A DNA stretch of 30,782 nucleotides, taken from FEN-1191 sp964528845. Lineage in GTDB: Bacteria; Pseudomonadota; Gammaproteobacteria; Steroidobacterales; Steroidobacteraceae. The notes under the pieces are model-generated. The model was not told the DNA's origin. It saw only the letters and a program-made list of their open reading frames with translations, and ran no database searches. The stretch spans positions 1 through 30,782 of the forward strand of contig CAZGVE010000037.1 of NCBI GenBank assembly GCA_964528845.1, read 5' to 3'. Below are positions 1-6,051 of this stretch, piece by piece. The translations under genes and the position numbers were made by a program. Within the stretch, counting starts at the first letter, position 1. Each line of letters starts with the position of its first letter.

Positions 1-56
1 CTGAAGCTGGAATTCCCGCGGAACTCGCTGAGTTACGAGCGCGCTGGCATGCGACG

Positions 57-100
57 GGTCGACTTTCGGTAGAGCCCAACGTCAGGCCATCGGTAGACCA
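57..100 (+). repeat. Junction repeat site 1 (GGTNGAC cluster)
   Basis: A 44-bp stretch matching site 3 (1507-1550) at 36 of 44 positions by hand alignment. It contains GGTCGAC at 57-63, a degenerate GGTAGAG at 68-74 and GGTAGAC at 92-98. The spacings of 11 and 24 bp are the same as in site 3. It lies just beyond the 3' end of the Imm27 gene. The rest of 1-116 shows no gene. Function unknown. Confidence 0.6.
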
Positions 101-116
101 GCCTCGCGACCCGCCG

Positions 117-416
117 CTATGTGACGCCGTATTTTCTCTGGGCCTCATCAACGGCGAGCGCATTCAACCGAGGTGGTCCGCCGCCGTGCATCTCGCTTTG
201 AGGCAACATACGCTCCCAATAACGGCCGTCACTGGGATCTTGGTATAGCGTTTCCCAAGCACCCGCACAGGGGCTGTCGGCGATTTTCTTCAATACACGA
301 TCGATCAACCACTGGATTCGCTCGCACGTGGCATCGGCCGTCATGCGGCCATCTCCGAGTCGCCATGCGCCGGTCAGCTCGGTTTCGTTCGGCTGCAGTT
401 TGGGATACGCATTCAT
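117..416 (-). CDS. Imm27-type immunity protein
   Basis: A 99-residue soluble protein. It resembles the Imm27 family of immunity proteins, which protect bacteria from their own or a sibling's polymorphic toxin. The family-like core is visible: PNETEL near the N-terminus, TCERIQWLID in the middle, then LYQDPSDGRYWE and SEMHGGGPPRLN. Length is normal for the family. It starts 31 bp after the mazF stop, and a GAGGTG Shine-Dalgarno-like sequence lies about 12 bp before the ATG, so it may be the third gene of the mazEF transcript. No cognate toxin is visible. It could be an orphan immunity gene, or its toxin could lie left of the window. The family call rests on motif recognition. Confidence 0.78.
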   Translation of the reverse strand: MNAYPKLQPNETELTGAWRLGDGRMTADATCERIQWLIDRVLKKIADSPCAGAWETLYQDPSDGRYWERMLPQSEMHGGGPPRLNALAVDEAQRKYGVT

Positions 417-447
417 ACCGGCCAGGTCACCTCATCGATTCCTCACG

Positions 448-813
448 TCACCTGCCGATGTCGATAATCTGGTTAAGGCTGTCGCAGGCGCGCGCGTATG
501 AATCCTCAGGAACCTTCCTAAGCGGATGCGGCTTTGCCTTTCGTGCTCGCCAATCAAATGACTTCGGCTGATGACTGAGGATGAAGCTGGCCACGCCTTT
601 CGGGCCCGAAAAGTTTACGGCGAATGGATTGGTCTCGTTATAAGACGCCGTGGTCATCGGCAAACCGATCACGATCCCGGTTCGTTCATTGAATTCACGC
701 GGTGACAGCACGACCAAAAAATGCACGTCTCTCATTTCGCGACCCGCCTGAGGATTGCAGTCAATCCAAATCATGTCGCGCCGGTCGGGGCACCATGACT
801 TCCGGGCGACCAC
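448..813 (-). CDS. mazF: MazF/PemK-type endoribonuclease toxin
   Basis: A 121-residue toxin of the MazF/PemK/ChpB fold, a sequence-specific mRNA interferase held inactive by MazE. Family landmarks are visible: PDRRDMIWIDCNPQAGREMR near the start, VVLSPREFNERTGIVIGLPMT in the middle, and the conserved C-terminal Leu-Asn-Gln-Ile-Ile segment. The start is GTG at 813-811. The mazE stop TAG occupies 815-813, so the two genes overlap by one base and are probably translationally coupled. The usual HPFLVLSP motif reads HFLVVLSP here, a small local difference. No frameshift is seen, so it is probably active. Confidence 0.92.
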   Translation of the reverse strand: MVARKSWCPDRRDMIWIDCNPQAGREMRDVHFLVVLSPREFNERTGIVIGLPMTTASYNETNPFAVNFSGPKGVASFILSHQPKSFDWRARKAKPHPLRKVPEDSYARACDSLNQIIDIGR

Positions 814-1067
814 TAAAGCACCTCATTGCCAACCGGGCCAGTGGCCATAACCTCACCACTGTGAAGATCTGGATCAAACGCCGCTAGCTTCTGCGCGAGC
901 GTCAGCTTGGGCTCCCCAAGCGCTTTGACCAGAATGTTCGAATCCTGGGCAGATACCTCAACGGGTTGGCCAACCTTAAACCGGGCGGACCGTGCCACAG
1001 CTGCCGGAATCCGCACTGCAAGGCTGTTTCCCCATTGCTGAACAGTCAACGTTGCACTCTTTGCCAT
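813..1067 (-). CDS. mazE: MazE-type antitoxin (AbrB-like DNA-binding)
   Basis: An 84-residue antitoxin. Residues 5-50 form the swapped-hairpin AbrB/MazE DNA-binding domain, with the hallmark WGNSLAVRIP at 12-21. The C-terminal tail (about 60-84, FDPDLHSGEVMA followed by PVGNEVL) is the part that would wrap around MazF. The ATG at 1067 was chosen over an upstream in-frame ATG at 1118 because the protein then begins at the conserved MAKSATLTVQQWGNS start, a GGAG Shine-Dalgarno lies about 9 bp upstream, and the extra 17 residues would run through the promoter. It is the first gene of the mazE-mazF run and probably represses its own promoter through the palindrome at 1081-1100. Confidence 0.93.
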   Translation of the reverse strand: MAKSATLTVQQWGNSLAVRIPAAVARSARFKVGQPVEVSAQDSNILVKALGEPKLTLAQKLAAFDPDLHSGEVMATGPVGNEVL

Positions 1068-1080
1068 GATCGCTCTCCAA

Positions 1081-1118
1081 TGTATCAACAAGTTTATACA
1101 TCGGAGCACAGATGTCAA
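1081..1118 (-). promoter_or_regulatory. mazEF promoter and palindromic operator
   Basis: On the minus strand, TTGACA (1118-1113) is followed by TATAAA (1098-1093, 14-bp spacer) or TAAACT (1096-1091, 16-bp spacer). Positions 1081-1100 form the palindrome TGTATNAACNNGTTNATACA. It overlaps the -10 region and ends 13 bp before the mazE ATG, the expected place for autorepression by MazE or MazEF. Operator function is inferred. Confidence 0.6.
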
Positions 1119-1167
1119 TTTGAGCGTTCGAGTGCGGCTCGTGGGGAACAGGCTGCACAGATCGGAC

Positions 1168-1237
1168 GGTCGACATTGCCCTTCGCCTCGGACTTACTTA
1201 GGGCCGGAACAGCGGTAGACTTCCGGTAGACGTCGAC
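1168..1237 (+). repeat. Junction repeat site 2 (GGTNGAC cluster)
   Basis: GGTCGAC is at 1168-1174, then GGTAGAC at 1214-1220 and again at 1225-1231, followed by GTCGAC at 1232-1237. The two tight copies are 11 bp apart with TTCC between them. The first two heptamers of site 3 have the same spacing and spacer. It lies between mazE and the msrA remnant. Together with sites 1 and 3 it brackets the accessory gene blocks. Confidence 0.55.
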
Positions 1238-1337
1238 GCCGAAATCAGTGGGCGTTTTCCCGCGGAAATACACGGATGCTCGCCATGGCCAACTGCTAAT
1301 CGTCTGGCCTCACACGAGAACCCCCGGCGAACCAGCC
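1238..1337. other. Gene-free spacer left of the msrA remnant
   Basis: Part of the roughly 500-bp stretch without an intact gene between mazE and higB (1068-1594). That stretch holds the mazEF promoter, repeat sites 2 and 3, the msrA remnant and the higBA promoter. No ORF, RNA gene or clear hairpin is seen in these 100 bp themselves. Confidence 0.4.
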
Positions 1338-1446
1338 ACTACGCCTTCTCGCCCACCTGCAACTCCGCGGGTTTGAAGGTAACTCCACAACCCCCGAGCC
1401 CGCAGTAGCCATCGGGATTCTTCGCGAGGTACTGCTGGTGATAGTC
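1338..1446 (-). pseudogene. msrA 3'-end remnant
   Basis: These 109 bp match the 3' end of the intact msrA (2305-2413) at 108 of 109 positions, including its TAG stop. The only difference is G/C at 1351/2318. The remnant would encode the last ~35 residues of MsrA, including both C-terminal resolving cysteines. Beyond 1446 a 3-bp gap and then complete divergence follow. Its frame stays open a little further upstream to a TAA but has no ATG, GTG or TTG start. It has the same orientation as msrA. With the intact copy it forms direct repeats enclosing higBA, as a remnant left by insertion at the msrA 3' end would. Confidence 0.9.
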
Positions 1447-1506
1447 GGCGCTGGGGTGATTTATCTTTGGTAAACCAGCGACTTATATCGTCGTGGTCAT
1501 GTGATC

Positions 1507-1550
1507 GGTCGACTTCCGGTAGACCCCAAAGTCGTTCCGTCGGTTGACCA
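1507..1550 (+). repeat. Junction repeat site 3 (GGTNGAC cluster)
   Basis: GGTCGAC at 1507-1513, GGTAGAC at 1518-1524 and GGTTGAC at 1542-1548, with spacings of 11 and 24 bp as in site 1. It lies between the msrA remnant and higB. Its last heptamer contains TTGACC (1544-1549), which may serve as the -35 box of the higBA promoter. Confidence 0.6.
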
Positions 1551-1583
1551 CCGGCCGCTTGCGCCTATGTCATATCGGACATA
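1544..1583 (+). promoter_or_regulatory. higBA promoter and operator
   Basis: TTGACC (1544-1549) and TATGTC (1566-1571) form a weak -35/-10 pair with a 16-bp spacer. The inverted repeat TATGTC-N6-GACATA (1566-1583) overlaps the -10 and lies 11 bp before the higB GTG. This is where HigA-type antitoxins bind to repress their own operon. The function is inferred from position and symmetry. Confidence 0.5.
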
Positions 1584-1594
1584 CACTGCCCTTG

Positions 1595-1933
1595 GTGAGT
1601 CCGAAAGACAAGCCGCTGGCCTGGCTTCACGGCAAGGTTAAGAGTCCGCCTTTCTCCAAGGAGGCGCGGCTTGAGGCGGGTTTCTTGTTGCGACGACTGC
1701 AGCGCGGTGAATCGCTCTCAATGCCCCAGTCGCGACCGATGCCAAGCATTGCCGCACGGTGCCAAGAACTGAGGATCAATGACACGAGCGGTAACTGGCG
1801 TCTCGTCTACCGGATTGATGCCGACGCCGTTGTGATTTTAGAGGTCTTCGCGAAAAAGACTGGAACTACGCCCAAGGCCGTGATCGCTATCTGCCGCAAG
1901 CGACTGAAGGAGTACGACAGTGCGAGAAGGTAA
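1595..1933 (+). CDS. higB: HigB-like toxin (RelE superfamily, Gp49-like)
   Basis: A 112-residue protein of the phage Gp49-like/HigB branch of the RelE superfamily, whose members cleave mRNA on the ribosome. Family-like segments include PLAWLHG at the start, PPFSKEARLEAGFLLRRLQ, SMPQSRPMPSI, CQELRINDTSGNWRLVYRID, and FAKKT with CRKRLKEYD at the end. The GTG at 1595 was chosen over an in-frame GTG or ATG-like start at 1544 because family members begin at the SPKDKPLAW segment and the upstream codons would cross the operator. It precedes its antitoxin, as is usual for higBA, and overlaps it by 14 bp. It runs against msrA and lies between the msrA repeats. Confidence 0.88.
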   Translation: MSPKDKPLAWLHGKVKSPPFSKEARLEAGFLLRRLQRGESLSMPQSRPMPSIAARCQELRINDTSGNWRLVYRIDADAVVILEVFAKKTGTTPKAVIAICRKRLKEYDSARR

Positions 1934-2234
1934 GCGCAAGAAGCTCGAAGCCAAGGGCTGGAAAATCGGGACTCCGAAGGAATTCCTCGGGATGACCGAC
2001 GAGGAAGAAGCATACGTCAATCTTCGATTGAAGCTCGCCGACGGGCTAAGGACGCGTCGGCACGCTCGCGGCGTTACGCAGGTAGGACTAGCACGGGCAA
2101 TCAAGTCAAGCCAGTCGCGTGTTGCCAAAATGGAGGCCGGAGATCCTACCGTTTCACTTGATCTACTCTTCAGATCGCTGCTGGCGCTAGGCGCGTCCAA
2201 TCGAGAGTTGGCAACTATCATTTCGCGGCGGTAA
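1920..2234 (+). CDS. higA: HigA-like antitoxin (XRE-family helix-turn-helix)
   Basis: A 104-residue antitoxin. The N-terminal part (KKLEAKGWKIGTPKEFLGMTDEE) is typical of antitoxins paired with Gp49-like toxins. The C-terminal half is a Cro/C1-type helix-turn-helix, with GVTQVGLARAIKSSQSRVAKME as the recognition region (about residues 51-72), followed by PTVSLDLLFRSLLALGA. The start is GTG at 1920, inside the last codons of higB, so the genes overlap by 14 bp and are probably translationally coupled. It should neutralise HigB and repress the promoter at 1544-1583. The 71 bp between its stop and the convergent msrA stop show no clear terminator. Confidence 0.9.
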   Translation: MREGKRKKLEAKGWKIGTPKEFLGMTDEEEAYVNLRLKLADGLRTRRHARGVTQVGLARAIKSSQSRVAKMEAGDPTVSLDLLFRSLLALGASNRELATIISRR

Positions 2235-2304
2235 CCAAGCGGTTGATTTGCGAAGCGCGGGACGGCAGTCGGGGCTGTGGGTGCTGATGTTCTGCGCAGC
2301 TTCG

Positions 2305-2413
2305 ACTACGCCTTCTCCCCCACCTGCAACTCCGCGGGTTTGAAGGTAACTCCACAACCCCCGAGCCCGCAGTAGCCATCGGGATTCTTCGCGAGGTACT
2401 GCTGGTGATAGTC
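2305..2413 (-). repeat. msrA 3'-end direct repeat, intact copy
   Basis: The right-hand member of the 109-bp direct repeat whose left copy is 1338-1446. It is the 3' end of the functional msrA and begins one base past the stop codon. The period from repeat start to repeat start is 967 bp. Confidence 0.9.
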
Positions 2414-2899
2414 CTCGGCGTAGTAGAACGGCGGCGCCTCGCGGATCTCGGTGGTGATCGTGCCGCGATGCGCCTGCGTGAGCGCCTGCTGGTAGACGCG
2501 CCGGGAGAGCTCCGCGGCGGCGCGCTGCGCCTCGCCGTGCACATAGATCACCGAGCGGTATTGGGTACCGACGTCGTTGCCCTGGCGATTGCCCTGGGTC
2601 GGATCATGCGATTCCCAGAAGACACGCAGGAGCTCTTCGTATGGGAGCTTCGCGGGATCGAACAGCACCAGCACGACTTCGGCGTGCCCGGTGCGTCCGC
2701 TGCAGACCAGGCGGTAGTCCGGATTCGGCACGGTGCCGCCAGCGTAACCGACGGCAGTGGAATACACGCCGGGGAGCTTCCAGAAGGCCTTCTCCGCGCC
2801 CCAGAAGCAGCCCAGGCCGAATACGGCCCGTTCCAGCCCCTCCGGAAACGGCGGCTGGATGCGATGGCCGTTGACGAAATGGGTATCGGGTACTTTCAT
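2306..2899 (-). CDS. msrA: Peptide-methionine (S)-S-oxide reductase MsrA
   Basis: A 197-residue cytosolic repair enzyme that reduces methionine-S-sulfoxide in proteins at thioredoxin's expense. The catalytic motif GCFWGAEKAFW has its nucleophilic Cys at residue 31. Further family motifs are VGYAGG (50-55), CSGRTGHAEVV, FWESHDPTQGNRQGNDVGTQYRS, and YHQQYLAKNP before the resolving cysteines Cys177 and Cys182. Length is normal. A GAGGG Shine-Dalgarno lies about 9 bp before the ATG. It is divergent from the small gene at 2953. The gene is intact, while an extra copy of its last 109 bp lies across higBA, so its 3' end may have been re-formed by an insertion. Confidence 0.96.
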   Translation of the reverse strand: MKVPDTHFVNGHRIQPPFPEGLERAVFGLGCFWGAEKAFWKLPGVYSTAVGYAGGTVPNPDYRLVCSGRTGHAEVVLVLFDPAKLPYEELLRVFWESHDPTQGNRQGNDVGTQYRSVIYVHGEAQRAAAELSRRVYQQALTQAHRGTITTEIREAPPFYYAEDYHQQYLAKNPDGYCGLGGCGVTFKPAELQVGEKA

Positions 2900-2934
2900 G
2901 CGTTCGCCCTCGTGCTGATGGACTGCGAGGCGGT

Positions 2935-2940
2935 TAGAAT
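2935..2940 (+). promoter_or_regulatory. Candidate -10 box (TAGAAT) for the gene at 2953
   Basis: TAGAAT lies 12 bp before the ATG at 2953 with no good Shine-Dalgarno between, so any leader would be very short. No convincing -35 is seen. Low confidence. Confidence 0.3.
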
Positions 2941-2952
2941 CGGCACCGCGCC

Positions 2953-3222
2953 ATGCCCCACATTTCCCAACCGCAGAATTTCACCGGTCCGGACCATCCG
3001 GTGCCCAAGCCCTACGGGCTCCGGGTCAGTCTTCCGTCGGGCGACCCGTTTTGCAAGATCATGGGCGCCCAGTGGCACCGCGAGCACTGGTTCGCAAGCG
3101 CCGCAGAGCGCGACGCCGCGCTCGCGGACATGAGCCGCCGGCACGAGTACTCGCGCATCGGGGACAAGCCCGCGCTGGTGTTCCAGAAAGTTGAGAACCT
3201 CGCCGTCAGCCGCGGCCTCTAG
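2953..3222 (+). CDS. Conserved-looking hypothetical protein (89 aa)
   Basis: A small soluble protein I cannot assign to a family. It begins MPHISQPQNFTGP and has a proline-rich stretch around HPVPKPYG. Its middle is rich in aromatic and charged residues (QWHREHWFAS), followed by a charged helix (AAERDAALADMSRRHEYSR) and the segment DKPALVFQKVE. There is one cysteine (about residue 34) and no signal peptide or membrane segment. GC and codon use fit the surrounding core rather than the TA patch. It is divergent from msrA across 53 bp. A role in oxidative stress alongside msrA would be speculation. Confidence 0.65.
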   Translation: MPHISQPQNFTGPDHPVPKPYGLRVSLPSGDPFCKIMGAQWHREHWFASAAERDAALADMSRRHEYSRIGDKPALVFQKVENLAVSRGL

Positions 3223-3406
3223 CAGGGCCCGACTCGCGGCAGACACGGACCGCCGGGCCGAACCTGCCCCGCAGAATTTGACATATCGCGCCTTCGCCGT
3301 CGATGCGCGTCGAGACATGTCGCCTGCCTAATCTGCGCTGGCGCAGCAGAAACTGCTGGAATACATTAATGACGCACCGCAATGAGAGTCCAGGGGCAAC
3401 GATTCC
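3223..3406. other. Intergenic region upstream of the beta-helix gene
   Basis: 184 bp with no gene. A perfect CTGCGC-TG-GCGCAG inverted repeat lies at 3333-3346, and an AT-rich TACATTAAT near 3362 could be a -10. Neither has a convincing partner element. Confidence 0.3.
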
Positions 3407-6045
3407 ATGACCGAGCCATTGAACTGCCGCCCGAGCATCCGGCAACTGTCCGCGCTTTACCTCGGTTTGGCGGCGCTGTCGGCNNNNNNNNNNNNNNNNN
3501 NNNNNNNNNNNNNNNNNNNNNNNNNNNNNNNNNNNNNNNNNNNNNNNNNNNNNNNNNNNNNNNNNNNNNNNNNNNNNNNNNNNGCCCGAGCATCCGGCAA
3601 CTGTCCGCGCTTTACCTCGGTTTGGCGGCGCTGTCGGCGCCAGCGGTCCACGCTGCGCAATTCAACCAGTACGTGAATGCGCTCGGCAATACCGCATCGA
3701 ATCCTGCGGGTACGACACTGGCGCCCGCCGATGTCCTCAGCAATTTCACCAACTTTGGGGTCTACAACAACTCCGGCTACACGTACACGATAGGCTTCGT
3801 CGACAACTTCGGGTTCCAGAACAACGCCACGCCCGGACCTTCCGGGATCGGGCAGGGCGTCTTCAACAACCTCGGTGCCGGCTCCTACCTGGCGATGACT
3901 CACGGTTCCAACTCCGGAGTCCTCAACAACCAGGGCTTGCTCGGATTGAACTGGGTCCTCGATCCGGCGACCAACACCCACGGCAGCGGCAACTCCAGCT
4001 TTGCGCTGTTCACGAACAACGGCCTGGTCACGAATGACGGCAGCGTCGTCAATGCCGGCTACGTGACCAACAACGGTACGATCGCGAATGACGCCGGAGC
4101 CAGTTTCAACAGCGCCTACAACGACACGCAGACGCTGGTCGGACTGCCCTCCAATTTCTACGCGATCCAGATTTCAAACAACGGAATCTTCACCAATGCG
4201 GGCGCCCTCACCAACGGCTCCGCCGCCGATGCTGCGCTCGGAGCGCACAGCTCGACCATCATCAACAAGGGAACGTTCCAGAACGACGGCGGCTCGACTC
4301 CAGGCCCGCAGAACGGGAACGTGCAGAACTGGGACACGGTCAACAACTACACGACCGTTTCCAACGTACGCGGCGCGCAGTTCGACAATCGCGGGGTGTT
4401 CAGCAACCTCGACTCGACCGCGACCGCGACCGGCGCGACGCTGCTGATCGATGTTGCCAGCAGCTTCAACAATTACGGCACCCTCAATAACTCCGCTCTC
4501 AGTTCGGTGACCAGCAATGGCAGCTTCACCAATGCCGCGTCGGGAACCCTGAACAACAACGGCCTGATCACGGTCGCCGGGGGCACATTCACCAATACCG
4601 CAGGGGCTGCGTTCAACAACGAAACGACCGGCCAATTCACGGTTTCAGCCGGGACGCTGCATAACGCGGATGGTGCCAGCGTATTCAACGATGGCCAGCT
4701 CACGGTCGGAGCCAGCGGCGTGCTGCAGGACGACGGCTTCATCGCTGTCAGCAAGAATGCGACGCTCAGCAACAACAATCAATTCAACATCAGCGGCACC
4801 GGGGGCGTGCAGCTGGACGGGATGTTCTCCAACGTTGCTGCCCTGAACAACGATGGCACGGTTTCGATCGACGCCACCGGACACATGGTGCACAGCGGCG
4901 ATCTGGAGAACCAGGCTGACGGCTATCTCGCGAACAACGGCTTGCTCGAGCTTACCGCGCCGGCAGTCGTGAACAATTTCGGCGGAATCGTCAACGCCGG
5001 CACGTTCACCACGGCGCAGGGCAGCAGCATCAACAACAACGCCGCTGTCACCAATTCCGCCGGCGGCGTACTCACGCATGCGGGAACCCTGAATAACAAC
5101 GCGTTCGCGACCGTGACCAACGCGGCATCCGCGACGCTGAATGTCGCCGCCACGGGAGTCATCAACAACAACGACAACGCGACGTTCACCAACGCAGTCG
5201 GCGGCACGGTCAATCATGCCGGCACGCTGACCAATTCCAGCATGGGCACCGTACTCAACGACGGTGTGCTGAATGTGACCACGACCGGAACGATCAATAA
5301 CAATGGGCTCCTCTATAACAGGGCCACCGGAGTCGCGACGGTTGACGGCATCATCAATAATCAGGGTACGGTCCAGAACGACAACCAGTTGACAGTGACG
5401 GTGAACGGCATGGTCACCGGTACGGGCACCTATACGCAGAACCTGGGATTGACCACCGTCGATGGCACGCTGACCCAGTCGACGACCACTATCCAGGGCG
5501 GCAAGCTGGGCGGAGGCGGCACCATCAACGGCGACGTGTACCTCGAGGCCGGCACACTGGGATTGCCTGCCGGAAGCATCAACGGCAACGTCTACCAGAC
5601 CGGCGGCGTCTTGGCGCCGGGCGATCCGGCGCTGATGACGATCAACGGCAATCTGCAATTCATCGGTGGCACGCTCGACATCAAGGTCGCCGGTGCGGGT
5701 AATCTCGACCAGGTGCTGGTCACGGGACTGACGTCCATCACCGGCGGCACGCTCGAGCTGGACTTCATCGACGGTTTCGTCCCCCACACCGGCGATGCAT
5801 TTTACTTCCTCCTCAACAACGACCTGTCCGCGTTGAATTTCAACAACGTGACCTATACGGGCCTGCAGCCGGGCTTCCAGTTCGATCTGGCCTCGGACGG
5901 GACCGGTATCGAGCTGCAGACCCTCAGCGATGGGACTACACCGGTCCCTGTTCCCGCCAGCGTGTGGATGCTGGGGTTGGGCCTGACGCTGCTGGGCGGG
6001 ATGGCCGGACGAGGCTCCGGGCGCCGCCAGATCGCCGCGGCGTAG
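3407..6045 (+). CDS. Secreted beta-helix repeat protein with VPxPA-type C-terminal sorting signal
   Basis: A large secreted protein of repeated NNG/FTN/GTL turns, as in right-handed beta-helix passengers. Toward the C-terminus it has autotransporter-passenger-like segments (GGGGTINGDVYLEAGTL, GGVLAPGDPALMTINGNLQF) but no outer-membrane barrel. It ends in VPVPASVW, a hydrophobic helix (MLGLGLTLLGGMAG) and an Arg-rich tail. This is the layout of PEP-CTERM/VPLPA-CTERM proteins, which are cleaved and sorted by exosortase-type systems. A 100-N gap (3484-3583) breaks the gene. Removing the Ns and one copy of the duplicated 55 bp joins ATG 3407 in frame to the rest, giving 827 residues with a signal peptide ending APAVHA. 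A start at 3382 is rejected because it relies on the Ns. The ligand or surface role is unknown. Confidence 0.85.
3484..3583. other. Assembly gap 1 (100 N), probably artificial
   Basis: Exactly 100 Ns, the usual filler for unknown gap length. The 55 bases before it (3429-3483) are identical to the 55 bases after it (3584-3638), as expected when two contigs sharing a k-mer overlap are scaffolded without being merged. Collapsing the overlap restores the reading frame of the beta-helix gene. Confidence 0.92.
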
Positions 6046-6051
6046 CAGGCT

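Noticed and set aside
1338..1500. A functional short MsrA-like gene from the remnant
   Set aside because: The frame stays open to an upstream TAA but has no ATG, GTG or TTG start, and it lacks the catalytic Cys region.
57..1550. Integron attC sites between the TA genes
   Set aside because: One RYYYAAC-like core (74-80) is present, but no matching GTTRRRY partner was found around sites 1 to 3, and no integrase is visible.
3333..3357. Sigma-54 promoter before the beta-helix gene
   Set aside because: The distance between the GG and GC elements is 15 rather than the required 12.
3382..3484. ATG 3382 as start of the beta-helix protein
   Set aside because: It is in frame only if the 100 Ns are counted as real. 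Collapsing the 55-bp overlap puts ATG 3407 in frame and gives a signal peptide.
4645..5787. Long minus-strand ORF opposite the beta-helix gene
   Set aside because: It is antisense to a clear repetitive protein and arises from its regular codon pattern. It has no recognisable family features.
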